Of a DNA stretch of 64,000 bases, positions 52,381-61,264 are shown one piece after another (the first letter of the stretch is position 1; each line of letters opens with the position of its first letter). Under the pieces are notes generated by a model. It was not told the origin of the DNA, made no database searches, and worked only from the letters and a program-made list of their open reading frames with translations. The position numbers and the translations under genes were made by a program. This DNA comes from JBOGIG01 sp050742455 (GTDB taxonomy: Bacteria > Actinomycetota > Acidimicrobiia > Acidimicrobiales > JBOGIG01). The DNA lies in contig JBOGIG010000063.1 in NCBI GenBank assembly GCA_050742455.1, positions 1 to 64,000 of the forward strand, read 5' to 3'.

Positions 52381-53025
52381 ATGGCCATACACCGGTGGCG
52401 AATAGCCAGTCGACGAGCCCTTTACGCCGTCGACGCGCTCATCGGAGTCTGGACGGCAGCCTGGGTGGTAGTAGGCATATGGGTGGCCATCGACGTTCAC
52501 CGCTTGAGCCGGCTGAGCGACACCCTGGCCACCTCGGCCGGGGCGCTGAAGCAGACCTCCCAGGGACTGGCCAAATTCGGACACCTTCCCTTCGTCGGCG
52601 CCGGAATCGGCTCCATCGCGGCCAAGATCGCCGCCACGGCCCACAGCGCAGCGACAAACGCCGCCCTGTCCAAGGCCGACATCGGCCAGCTGGCCTACTT
52701 GTTGGGAATCGTCATTGTCATCATCCCGGCCGTACCTGCCCTGGCCGCCTACCTACCGTTTCGAGTGGGACGCTTCCGCGAAATTCGGGCCGTGAGCAAG
52801 GCATTGGGCGCCAGCGAGGACCTGGGGCAACTGGAGCGCCACCTGGCTGGCAGGGCGCTCGTCAACCTGTCGTTCCACCAGTTGGCCCGCATAAGTTCAC
52901 AGCCGTTGCGGGACTTCGAGGAGGGCCGGGTCTCTCGCCTGGCCCACGCCGAATTGGCCCGACTGGGGCTGGATCCGTCCCTCCTCTCCCCTGCTGGGCG
53001 CGTTAGTGAACAAGACAAGAGTTGA
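52381..53025 (+). CDS. Hypothetical membrane protein
   Basis: 214 aa from the ATG at 52381; the open frame upstream is not coding. Two TM segments (about 15-40 and 103-125) flank an extracytoplasmic loop predicted helical (LSRLSDTLATSAGALKQTSQGLAK). A cytoplasmic, charged C-terminal domain ends VSEQDKS. No family recognised. Divergent from the MMPL gene across 158 bp. Confidence 0.7.
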   Translation: MAIHRWRIASRRALYAVDALIGVWTAAWVVVGIWVAIDVHRLSRLSDTLATSAGALKQTSQGLAKFGHLPFVGAGIGSIAAKIAATAHSAATNAALSKADIGQLAYLLGIVIVIIPAVPALAAYLPFRVGRFREIRAVSKALGASEDLGQLERHLAGRALVNLSFHQLARISSQPLRDFEEGRVSRLAHAELARLGLDPSLLSPAGRVSEQDKS

Positions 53026-53067
53026 CGTTAGGCGGGCAAGGCCCCGGCTTCTTCGTCAGTGACGCCC

Positions 53068-53595
53068 TCAGCTCGGAGAATTGCCATCGTCCTTGTGGCG
53101 GGCGGCCAGGCGGGCCAGGCGCATCAGCTCGGGGAGCGCATCTTGGTCCTTGGGCCGGTTTGCCGTAGCTTTGCTCGTGATCACGTCTTCCAACGCGGCC
53201 ACGTGGATTGTCAAGCCGTCCACGACGTACTCGCTTGCTCGCCCGATCAAATCGGCATAGCCCGCTGGGAACCCAGCTGGGGCGAATGTCAGGTCGAGGT
53301 CACCGAACTGGCAGCGCAGGTTCAGGATCGCCATCCCCTTGAGCGCCGCGGCGCTGGTGTCGAACGGCAATCCCTCGGACATCTCGTCTACTCGGATGCC
53401 CGCCTTCAGCTCCCGCAACGCGTCCGCCAATCGTGTCAGGTTCTGCGAGGTCGTTGCGGGAGCGACGTCAATGTCCTTGGTCGGCCGCACCGCGCCGTGC
53501 ACGTTGGCCGCAAAACCACCGACCACCACGTACTCCACGTGGTGGCGATCAAGCACGACAAGCATGGCCCGGGGATCGAATACCGGGCCGGTCAC
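53068..53595 (-). CDS. Nucleotidyltransferase-fold toxin (DUF6036/AbiEii-like)
   Basis: 175 aa. VVGGFAANVHGAVRPTKDIDVAPAT contains the GG and D-x-D signature of the minimal nucleotidyltransferase fold, and GDLDLTFAP a third acidic residue. Its start overlaps the upstream helix-turn-helix gene by 4 bp, the pattern of AbiE/MenTA-type toxin-antitoxin loci, in which the toxin adds nucleotides to tRNA or proteins. A housekeeping nucleotidyltransferase is unlikely. Confidence 0.75.
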   Translation of the reverse strand: MTGPVFDPRAMLVVLDRHHVEYVVVGGFAANVHGAVRPTKDIDVAPATTSQNLTRLADALRELKAGIRVDEMSEGLPFDTSAAALKGMAILNLRCQFGDLDLTFAPAGFPAGYADLIGRASEYVVDGLTIHVAALEDVITSKATANRPKDQDALPELMRLARLAARHKDDGNSPS

Positions 53596-53945
53596 CGTAG
53601 GGCGCCTGCCTTCAACGCCGCGAGAAGCTGATCCTGAGCCTGCCTCTGCGCCTCCCGCTCGGCCGGGCTCAGCCGGGCCTCGGTCGCATCCAGCACGTCA
53701 TCGTGGGGGTCGTATGGGGCCAGCGCGATGCGCGGCTCTAGGTCGACTGCAACAAGGATACGTGCCAGCAGCGGGAGTGAGGGCTGCTGCGCGCCCGACT
53801 CGATCCGTGCCACGGTCGACTGCGGAACGCCAGCGGCTGATGCCAGCTCCCGCTGAGTCAGGTCCTTCTCCGCCCGCGCCCGGCGCAGGAGGTTGCCGGC
53901 AAGCCGATCCAGGTACCCCGCCGTCGTCGGACCGAATATCGCCAT
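53592..53945 (-). CDS. XRE-family helix-turn-helix antitoxin
   Basis: 117 aa. LRRARAEKDLTQRELASAAGVPQSTVARIESGAQQPSL is the canonical Cro/C1 helix-turn-helix (about 20-75). Charged C-terminus (EREAQRQAQDQLL). Coupled upstream of the nucleotidyltransferase gene. A GTATCAC heptamer lies at 53967, like those before the DUF433/DUF5615 pair. Confidence 0.8.
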   Translation of the reverse strand: MAIFGPTTAGYLDRLAGNLLRRARAEKDLTQRELASAAGVPQSTVARIESGAQQPSLPLLARILVAVDLEPRIALAPYDPHDDVLDATEARLSPAEREAQRQAQDQLLAALKAGALR

Positions 53946-54068
53946 AACCCCACGATAGCGTATTACGTATCACCATCGCAATAAGTGGGCAGCCCGCCGA
54001 CGAGACGTTGGCCCAATTACCCTGCCCGACCCCCGAAAGTCAGAGGGCAAAGGGCGGCGGACGGGGAG

Positions 54069-54410
54069 CTAATTGACGGCCGGGCTGGTGTCATCGGCGC
54101 CGACGCCGTTGCCGTCACGGTGCATGGCATGCCTTTCGGTCAAGGCTCCATCAGCCCGGGCCAACTTCAAGGAACGGCGTTGGCGCATGATGTGAGCGCC
54201 ATTGCGTCCCGCCCCGCCCACCATGAGAAGCAGGCCGAGCATGAATCCGCCTCCGGTGATGACTCCCACTATGAACAGGCCATGGGCGCTGTTGATGTTC
54301 AAGCTGTTGCCGAATGCGGTCGGGCTGAGGATGTGGTAGCTGTTCTTAAGCCCCACATCCACGCCGAAGATTGCTGCGGCGATGAGGACCAGCAGTCCGA
54401 GGACAATCAT
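54069..54410 (-). CDS. Small membrane protein of unknown function
   Basis: 113 aa from ATG 54410, with a near-consensus AAGGAGGT ribosome binding site 6 bp upstream; the frame is open to 54485 but nothing supports earlier starts. Two TM helices (1-20 and 44-66), then a charged tail. Similar short proteins with IVLGLLVLIAAAIFGVDVGL are common in actinobacteria; no function known. Confidence 0.75.
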   Translation of the reverse strand: MIVLGLLVLIAAAIFGVDVGLKNSYHILSPTAFGNSLNINSAHGLFIVGVITGGGFMLGLLLMVGGAGRNGAHIMRQRRSLKLARADGALTERHAMHRDGNGVGADDTSPAVN

Positions 54411-54529
54411 GGTAAACCTCCTTGTCGGCGCGACGTTTAGAGCCGAGCCGGACGCTCGTTGACTACCCAGGTTTGTTCCCCGCAAGGGCTCACCCGAAAC
54501 CCCATCGGAGGCCCCAACTGCGACCTCCC

Positions 54530-55327
54530 CTACGAAGCGGTAGCCACCAGGCGACTGCGAAACAGCTCCAGGACCTGGTCGAGGGCCTCTCGGGTGGGAC
54601 TCCCCTCCTGGTCGTCCAAGTGCTCGGTCAGCACGGAGTGGGCCGTGCGGGGGTGGCCATGGGGATTGCCCGGCGACGAGTCCAGCTCCACGGCCACGAA
54701 GCCGTCACCCAACTCCTGGCGCAGGCGATCGAAGCGCTCGGCCGGCACGGCCTTGTCCCCGGTGAAGCGCAGACCGAGGACGCAAGTCCCTTCCGACACC
54801 CGGGCCCTGACCCGGGCCAGGTCAGAGTTCGAGATACCCAAGTCCGCCTTGCGGGCTCGCCCCACGGGAAAGGGAAGAGAGGGCTGGCTGAGCACGGGGG
54901 CGACAACTACGTCGTCCACCATCATGGCCAGGGCAAAGCCGCCAGTGAGGCACATGCCGACCACCCCGACACCGGGCCCACCGCAGTCCAGGTGCACCTG
55001 GGCGGCCAGAGCTCGCAACCACACGGTGATCGGACTGGTCCGACCGGCGGCCAAGGTCGAGAACTCCCGGGAGATGCAGGCATGGGCCAGGGTCGATGCA
55101 GCGTATCTGGCCGTGGGCGGCCGTCCTGGCTCCCCAAACAGATGGGGCAGTACCGCGGTCGTCCCGATGGCCGCCACCCGTCGCCCGAATTCGGCCACCA
55201 AAGGAGTTATGCCGGGTACTTCGCTGATGATCACCACTCCCGGTCCCGAACCCGTACGGTACACGTCACGGCTCTTGCCATCGGCGTTGAAGGAAGACTT
55301 CACATAACCGGCCAGGGGATCTGTCAT
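54530..55327 (-). CDS. Dienelactone hydrolase-family protein
   Basis: 265 aa, ATG 55327 (MTDPLAGYVK). The alpha/beta fold has the DLH-type nucleophile elbow GMCLTGG (Cys), the GVVIISEVPGITPLVAEFGRRVA start and a C-terminal PHGHPRTAHSVLTEH region. Acts on an enol-lactone or small ester in the family; substrate unknown. Confidence 0.85.
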   Translation of the reverse strand: MTDPLAGYVKSSFNADGKSRDVYRTGSGPGVVIISEVPGITPLVAEFGRRVAAIGTTAVLPHLFGEPGRPPTARYAASTLAHACISREFSTLAAGRTSPITVWLRALAAQVHLDCGGPGVGVVGMCLTGGFALAMMVDDVVVAPVLSQPSLPFPVGRARKADLGISNSDLARVRARVSEGTCVLGLRFTGDKAVPAERFDRLRQELGDGFVAVELDSSPGNPHGHPRTAHSVLTEHLDDQEGSPTREALDQVLELFRSRLVATAS

Positions 55328-55453
55328 TCCCAGACGATAGGCATACCGCACAGGTCCGGGTCGAGATGGGTCAGGCGAGGTGGCAGAGGACCGGTCGAGA
55401 CGGTGCAGGGCAAGGTCGCGATCGGCCCGCCCAGGGTCGGGGAGGGTTGGCGA

Positions 55454-55996
55454 TCAGGTTGGCCAGGCCGCCGAAAGCCTTTCCCAAGATGAGCCCAATG
55501 ACTCGGGCATGACCCTGGCCTCGGCAATCGACGTCATGAAATTGGTGTCCCCATTCCAGCGGGGTAACACGTGCATGTGAAGGTGGCCCGGCACTCCGGC
55601 CCCCGCCGCTCGCCCCAGATTGGCCCCAACGTTGATGCCCTCGGGAGAGTAGGCCGCCTTGAGCGCCCGCACGGCATCGGTCACTCCCCGCCACAGCTCC
55701 GTCGCCTCGTCAGGCGACAACGACTCCACTTCGGCCAGGTGGCGATAGGGCATAACCATGAGATGACCGCTGGTATATGGGAAGGCGTTGAGGATGGCGA
55801 AGGTGTGCCGGCCACGCCAAAGGATCCAGGTTTCAGAGTCAGACTTGCCCGAGGCCAGGATCGAGCAGAAAACACATCCGCGGTCCCCGCTCAGGTGGCC
55901 AGGTCCTTCTTGCTCGCCAGCGCCAGCCTCCTCGTTGTCGTGGACACCCGATATGTAGTCGATGCGCCATCCAGACCACAGCCGGTCGAGGCTCAC
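55454..55996 (-). CDS. HIT-family nucleotide phosphorylase/hydrolase (AP4A phosphorylase-like)
   Basis: 180 aa. GCVFCSIL zinc-type Cys pair, FPYTSGHLMVMPYRH and the HIT triad GHLHMHVLPRW. Resembles Rv2613c, an AP4A phosphorylase. GTG start overlaps the thrS stop as GTGA, as in the mycobacterial thrS-HIT pair. Confidence 0.9.
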   Translation of the reverse strand: MSLDRLWSGWRIDYISGVHDNEEAGAGEQEGPGHLSGDRGCVFCSILASGKSDSETWILWRGRHTFAILNAFPYTSGHLMVMPYRHLAEVESLSPDEATELWRGVTDAVRALKAAYSPEGINVGANLGRAAGAGVPGHLHMHVLPRWNGDTNFMTSIAEARVMPESLGSSWERLSAAWPT

Positions 55997-57981
55997 GAAT
56001 CCCCCGAGGCTTTCGTTGCCGGCGGTGGTGATTTGTGGGCCATCGGACCTGGGCCGAGGGACCTGGCCGCCACATCGGCGACAAGGCCGGCCACGAATTT
56101 TTCCACATCGACCCCACGCTCAGGTCGATCCGCTCCTCGTTGATTGACCCCCACGGTGCCGGCCGCCACGTCGTCGTCCCCCACCACCAACACGTAGGGA
56201 AGCCTCTCCAGCTTGGAACGCCTTATCCGGGCACCCAGGGGCTCGTCGGCAGCAACCACCTCTACCCTCATCCCCTCCCTCGACAGGCGTTCGGCTACTT
56301 GGCGGGCGTAGTCCTCGTGGTCATCGCGCACGGGCAGAACCCGGGCCTGGACCGGGGCCAACCACAGGGGTAGGGCTCCGGCAAAGTGTTCCAGGAGCAC
56401 ACCGAAGAAGCGCTCGATGGAGCCGAACAGTGCCCGATGGATCATGAATGGACGGTGACGCCCGTTGTCGGATCCGACAAAATCGATCCCGAACCGGGAA
56501 GGCTCCTGGAAGTCGACCTGGAGGGTAGAGACCTGCCAGGCCCGGCCGATGGCGTCACGCACGTGGATGTCGATCTTTGGTGCGTAGTACGCACCCTCGC
56601 CTTCGGCCACGGTGTAGGCAATGCCCACGGCGTCGAGGGCGCCGGCCAGAGCAGACTCGGCCACATCCCACTCCGCCGGCTCTCCGATGAATTTCTCGGG
56701 CCGGGTGGACAGATCGGCAGAAAATTCGTCGAACCCGAACGTCGTGAGCAGCCGGGTGACGAACCTCAACAAACTGATGAGCTCATCGCCCAGCTGATCG
56801 GGTGTGCAAAATATATGGGCATCGTCCTGGGTGAACCCTCGGGTCCGTAGTAGCCCGTGAAGAACCCCGGAACGTTCGAAGCGGTAGACCGTGCCCAGTT
56901 CGAACAGGCGGACCGGAAGCTCCTTGTAAGAACGGGACCGGGAGGCATAGATCAGAACGTGCATCGGGCAGTTCATGGGCTTGGGGTAGTACGTGGCCCC
57001 TTCCATCTCCATGGGCGGGTACATGCCGTCCGCGAACCACTCCAAGTGGCCGGACGTCTCGAACAGGCTGGACCGGGCCAGGTGAGGGGTGTTGACGAAC
57101 TCGTAGCCTCCGGCGGCGTGCTCCTGGCGTGAGTAGTCCTCCATGAGCTTGCGCACCATTCCCCCCTTCGGATGGAACACGGCCAGGCCGCCGCCGATCT
57201 CGGGAGGGAAGTGAAACAGATCAAGTTCGGCGCCGAGCTTGCGGTGATCCCGCTTTTCCGCCTCGGCCAGTCGGTTCAGGTGGTCCTCGAGGGCGGCCTT
57301 GGTCTCCCACGCAGTGCCATAGATGCGCTGCAGCTGGGGCCGGTGCTCGTCGCCCCGCCAGTAGGCTCCTGCCACCCGCATCAGCTTGAACGCTCCCAGA
57401 GTGGAGGTGGAGGGTACGTGGGGACCCCGGCACATGTCGATAAAGGTGTCAGTGTTGCGGTAGGCGCTGACCACCCCGCCTTCCAAGCCCGCGATGATCT
57501 CCACCTTGAACGGTTGATCCGCGAAGAGGGCCAGGCCCTCTGCCACGGTGTGCTCCTCGCGCACGAACGGTTGGTCGGCGCCGATGATGGACCGCATGCG
57601 CTCCTCGATACGTTCCAGGTCGTCCTCGGAGAAGCTGGCCTGGTCGGGAAGCTCGAAGTCGTAATAGAAGCCATCCTCGATGGGTGGCCCGATGGCAAAA
57701 TGCGCCCCCGGCCACAGTTCCAGAACGGCCTGGGCCATGACGTGGGCGGTCGAATGACGCAACACATCACGACCCTTGGGACTGTTGGCCGTGATAATCG
57801 ACACAGAGGATCCGTCCGGCACGACCTGGCCGAGATCGGTTGGCTGCCCGTCGAGCAGCACGGCCACCGCCGCCTTGGCCAGACCCTTTCCAATGGAGGC
57901 GGCCACGTCGGCTCCCGTGGATCCGGCAGGCAGGACCTTGGTGGTGCCATCGGGCAATACGGCGTTGATCTGGTCACTCAT
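55993..57981 (-). CDS. thrS: Threonyl-tRNA synthetase
   Basis: 662 aa. N-terminal TGS domain, editing domain with HSTAHVMAQAV, class II core (AWETKAALEDHLNRL, GYEFVNTPHLARSSLFETSGH, HRPFMIHRALFGSIERF) and C-terminal anticodon-binding domain. Complete length for ThrRS. The last 30 residues are a Ser/Pro/Lys tail. Confidence 0.97.
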   Translation of the reverse strand: MSDQINAVLPDGTTKVLPAGSTGADVAASIGKGLAKAAVAVLLDGQPTDLGQVVPDGSSVSIITANSPKGRDVLRHSTAHVMAQAVLELWPGAHFAIGPPIEDGFYYDFELPDQASFSEDDLERIEERMRSIIGADQPFVREEHTVAEGLALFADQPFKVEIIAGLEGGVVSAYRNTDTFIDMCRGPHVPSTSTLGAFKLMRVAGAYWRGDEHRPQLQRIYGTAWETKAALEDHLNRLAEAEKRDHRKLGAELDLFHFPPEIGGGLAVFHPKGGMVRKLMEDYSRQEHAAGGYEFVNTPHLARSSLFETSGHLEWFADGMYPPMEMEGATYYPKPMNCPMHVLIYASRSRSYKELPVRLFELGTVYRFERSGVLHGLLRTRGFTQDDAHIFCTPDQLGDELISLLRFVTRLLTTFGFDEFSADLSTRPEKFIGEPAEWDVAESALAGALDAVGIAYTVAEGEGAYYAPKIDIHVRDAIGRAWQVSTLQVDFQEPSRFGIDFVGSDNGRHRPFMIHRALFGSIERFFGVLLEHFAGALPLWLAPVQARVLPVRDDHEDYARQVAERLSREGMRVEVVAADEPLGARIRRSKLERLPYVLVVGDDDVAAGTVGVNQRGADRPERGVDVEKFVAGLVADVAARSLGPGPMAHKSPPPATKASGDS

Positions 57982-58069
57982 GATGCGACGATGTTAGTGG
58001 GAGGCTGAATCGAGCATTTTGGAGGGCCACCGTCGAGGTGGTGTGCCGGACGAGTTCGGGACCTCGAGG

Positions 58070-59593
58070 TCAGGGGTGGGCGTAGGCGTAGATGGCGTAA
58101 CCGTTGTAGATGGGGCTCTGGGAGGGCAGGAAAGGGCCGTTGATGGTCACGTTGTGGTGGCCGTCTGGACCTGGGCCGGAGTCGCCCTCGATGGTGATGA
58201 TGGCGCCGTCGGGCCACACCTGGGCGACGATGCCCATGTGAACCGAGGTGCCGGTGTTGCTCGGACCACTCCCGTACAGCACGGCGTCGCCCGGCGCGGG
58301 CGTCTGGCCGGGCGACAGGGCCAGACCTCGGGCCGCGGCCCAGTTGTAGACGTCTCCGGTGAAGGGATAGCGGGGAATGGGCACACCGGCCTGCTCCCAA
58401 GCCCAGGTGGCGAACAGGGCGCACCACTCCTCACACGGTCCGTAGGGATTGCACAGGTAGCCGGAGGAGGGATTCCCGTTCACCTGGCTGGCCGCCGCAG
58501 CGACAATCTGACCCGCCCCCCCAAACGACGAGGTCGGTCCCGGGTGACTGAATGAAGTCGGAAAGGCGTCGGGTTCGAGCATCCAGTATCCGGCCCCGTC
58601 GTGGGTCGCCACGATGCCCGCCACCGGCGGGGTGGGGACCACCTCGGCATTAGAGCCGTGATAGCCGGCATCGCCGAAGGTGAACACTCCCCCGTCCGAA
58701 CCCACCATCCAATAGCCCTTACCGGTTGCCGTGGCGGCCATGCCCGCCACCGAGGAATTGAGGGGGGCTCCTCCCATCGACCCGTAAAAGCCAGCGTCCC
58801 CGAAGGCGAAGATGCCGCCGTCCCCGGCCACCAACCAGTAACCGTGCCCTCCCGGGGTGGTGGCCATGCCCACCACCGGTGAGTTGAGCGTGGTCGCCCC
58901 CATCGACCCGTAAAAGGCGGCGTCACCGAATGCGAAGATGCCACCATCCGACGCCACCAGCCAGTAGCCGTGGCCGGATGGCGTGGGTGCCATGCCCACT
59001 ATCGGCTGGTTGAGGTGGATGGCCCCCGTGGAACCGTAAAAGGCGGCGTCCCCGAAAGAGAAGATGCCGCCGTCGACGGCCACCATCCAGTAGCCCTTCC
59101 CGTCGGGAGTGGGGGCCATGCCCACGATCGGGGCCTGGAGGTCGATGGCGCCGGCCGAGCCGTACTGTGCGGCGTCTCCATAGTTGAAGATCCCTCCGTC
59201 GGCGGCCACCAGCCAGTAGCCCTTACCATCGGGAGTGGGGGCCATGCCCATGATGGGTGAGGACAGGCTCAGGCCGGTCGGACTTCCGAAGTAGGCGGCG
59301 TCACCGTAGGTCAGCACCCCGGAGTTGGCGAACCGACCTTTGGGAGGGGGAGTCGGCTGGGACCCGGTCGGGGGAGGGCTCGGTGGAATCAGGGGCGGCA
59401 GCAGAGCCGAGGCCTTGGGTCCCAGCTGGGCCTGGGTGGTCGTCAACATCCGAGGAGCCAGAGCCGAGGCCGGGGCCGCACCCAGGACACCGGCCACCAG
59501 GCTCGCACTACTCACTGCCACCACCAACGCTGCTGCCCCCGAAACCGCCCGCAAACTCAGGCCATTTCGAGACCGCCGTCTCCCGAAATGCAT
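58070..59593 (-). CDS. Secreted repeat protein with CHAP-like C-terminal domain
   Basis: 507 aa with a signal peptide (RRRSRNGLSLRAVSGAAALVVAVSSASLVAG, cleavage after ASA). Then six 42-residue units (core GYWLVASDGGIFSFGDAAFYGS) that probably fold as a beta-propeller. The C-terminal domain has QVNGNPSSGYLCNPYGPCEEWCALFATWAWEQAG and TSVHMGIVAQVWPDGAIITIEGD, with candidate catalytic Cys and His, matching CHAP/NlpC-type amidase folds. Likely cell-wall acting and extracellular. Confidence 0.85.
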   Translation of the reverse strand: MHFGRRRSRNGLSLRAVSGAAALVVAVSSASLVAGVLGAAPASALAPRMLTTTQAQLGPKASALLPPLIPPSPPPTGSQPTPPPKGRFANSGVLTYGDAAYFGSPTGLSLSSPIMGMAPTPDGKGYWLVAADGGIFNYGDAAQYGSAGAIDLQAPIVGMAPTPDGKGYWMVAVDGGIFSFGDAAFYGSTGAIHLNQPIVGMAPTPSGHGYWLVASDGGIFAFGDAAFYGSMGATTLNSPVVGMATTPGGHGYWLVAGDGGIFAFGDAGFYGSMGGAPLNSSVAGMAATATGKGYWMVGSDGGVFTFGDAGYHGSNAEVVPTPPVAGIVATHDGAGYWMLEPDAFPTSFSHPGPTSSFGGAGQIVAAAASQVNGNPSSGYLCNPYGPCEEWCALFATWAWEQAGVPIPRYPFTGDVYNWAAARGLALSPGQTPAPGDAVLYGSGPSNTGTSVHMGIVAQVWPDGAIITIEGDSGPGPDGHHNVTINGPFLPSQSPIYNGYAIYAYAHP

Positions 59594-59710
59594 ATCGCCA
59601 CCGTAGCCATTTCCCCTATGGCCGTCACCGATGGCCGCCTACCAGGGGATTCCGGTCTATTTTGTCTTCAGGGCCCCAGACGGGACCGAGAGTCCGACGC
59701 TGTTTCCCCG

Positions 59711-59750
59711 CTGTTACCCGCTGTTACCCGCTGTTACCCGCTGTTACCCG
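59711..59750. repeat. 10-bp tandem repeat, 4 perfect copies, at the 3' end of the GH43-like gene
   Basis: CTGTTACCCG at 59711, 59721, 59731 and 59741. The last copy contains the TAA stop (59744-59746) of the upstream repeat-protein gene. Since the unit is not a multiple of three, copy changes could only alter downstream non-coding sequence. Confidence 0.9.
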
Positions 59751-61231
59751 CTGATGCCCACGATGGGCGCATTGAGGTGGATGGCTCCCGTCGAGCCGTA
59801 AAAGGCGGCGTCACCGAAGGAGAAGATGCCTCCGTCGGATGCCACCAGCCAGTAGCCGTGACCTGTGGGCGTGGCCGCCATGCCAACTATCGGCTGGTTG
59901 AGGTGGATGGCTCCCGTCGAGCCGTAAAAGGCGGCGTCACCGAAGGAGAAGATGCCGCCGTCGGATGCCACCAGCCAGTAGCCGGCGTTGTCGGGGGTCG
60001 GGGCAATGCCCACCACAGGTCGGCTGAGGGAGGTGCCGCCGATGGACCCGCAGTCCCCCAGGTTGCCGAAGTCGAAGACACCGCCGTCGGAAGCCGCCAG
60101 CCGGTACCCCGCCGGATGGGCTGTAGCGGCACAGGGCGGCGGCCCCACCGGAGGACCGGTCGGGCCAGGGGTGGCGATCGACAAATCGGCTATGTACAGC
60201 TCGCGCTGCCCTCCGCAGGAATAGGAGGTACAGCCTGAAGTCCACCCGTGATACGCCATCCACAGTTTCCCGCTTGAGTCGGTGAACACCGAGGCACCAC
60301 CCGGTCCGGCGACGTCGCCGTAGGAAGACAGGATCGGCCCCACCTGGGGCTGGGAGCACGGACCGGTGGGAGTGGAGCACACGGCGTAACCCTCGCCATA
60401 ACCGGGCGAGTCGTACTGGCCGCCGGAAAAGAACAGGTAGTAGTGACCACCGATCAAAGTCATGTCGGGGTTTTCCACCGTGGTCTCCCACGGGTGGGCG
60501 GTGGTGTCCTCCTGCAGGATCAGCTGCGGGGTGCCCGCCAGGGACTGCCCATCGGCCGTGAGCGGGCTTGCCCAGATGCGGGCGGGCTGGCTTGAGCTGC
60601 CGTCGTTGGACTTCCAGTAGAGCCACGCCTGCCCACTGGTATCTATGAAGGGACTGGGATCGATGGACCCGCCCAGATTGGGCTGGCACTCGATCGGACC
60701 GGTGGAGCTGTCCACAAACGGCCCCCCGGGACTGGTCGAGGTGGCCAGGCTCAGGCAGTAGTTGCCGATGGCCGGATCCACGGCGTCGTAGTACATGAGG
60801 TACTGGCCGCCGATGAAGATCACGCCCGGGGAGGTCTGGGTGTCCACCTTCTGCCATCCGGGGGGATTTGGCAGCGCCGTGGAGCCATAGGTCTTGCCAT
60901 TGACGGTGTGGTAACCCGAGTTGGGACTGGTCGATTCCAGCACCCCGAGATGATTCCCCCACGTCGTCCCCGTGGTATAGGCAAAATACGTGCCCCCGAC
61001 GTCGATCACACTGGGATCGGGCCCATCCAGGTTCCAGGCCGGGGTTCCGGCTGGGGAAACCGTCGGTATCCCCGGACCCTGCGCCGTTTGGGCCGAGGGA
61101 TTTGCCGCCGCCGGAGCCGGCTGGCCCAGAGCCGCCGGCGGTGCTGCGCCGAAGGCCAGGCATGCAGCAGCGATACATCCGATGAGACCGCCCTTGGACA
61201 TCAGTCCCTTTCTCGTGCCGCCCACCGTCAT
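59744..61231 (-). CDS. Secreted GH43-like glycosidase with C-terminal repeat units
   Basis: 495 aa. Signal peptide (possible later start at 61201, MSKGGLIGC). Five-bladed GH43-type domain: DPSVIDVGGTYFAYTTG at the N-terminus, then FIDTSGQAWLYWKSND and ENPDMTLIGGHYYLFFSGG with the Asp/Glu pattern. The last 120 residues are three 42-residue GYWLVASDGG units like those of the neighbouring gene. The third is cut short, ending PIVGISG before a 10-bp tandem repeat. Arabinofuranosidase or xylosidase type activity is inferred only. Confidence 0.82.
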   Translation of the reverse strand: MTVGGTRKGLMSKGGLIGCIAAACLAFGAAPPAALGQPAPAAANPSAQTAQGPGIPTVSPAGTPAWNLDGPDPSVIDVGGTYFAYTTGTTWGNHLGVLESTSPNSGYHTVNGKTYGSTALPNPPGWQKVDTQTSPGVIFIGGQYLMYYDAVDPAIGNYCLSLATSTSPGGPFVDSSTGPIECQPNLGGSIDPSPFIDTSGQAWLYWKSNDGSSSQPARIWASPLTADGQSLAGTPQLILQEDTTAHPWETTVENPDMTLIGGHYYLFFSGGQYDSPGYGEGYAVCSTPTGPCSQPQVGPILSSYGDVAGPGGASVFTDSSGKLWMAYHGWTSGCTSYSCGGQRELYIADLSIATPGPTGPPVGPPPCAATAHPAGYRLAASDGGVFDFGNLGDCGSIGGTSLSRPVVGIAPTPDNAGYWLVASDGGIFSFGDAAFYGSTGAIHLNQPIVGMAATPTGHGYWLVASDGGIFSFGDAAFYGSTGAIHLNAPIVGISG

Positions 61232-61264
61232 CCCCCTTGGCCGGCCCGCCTCTCGGCCCTGACC

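Noticed and set aside
58019..58555. Plus-strand frame opposite the CHAP-like gene
   Set aside because: Antisense shadow with no ribosome binding site or family resemblance.
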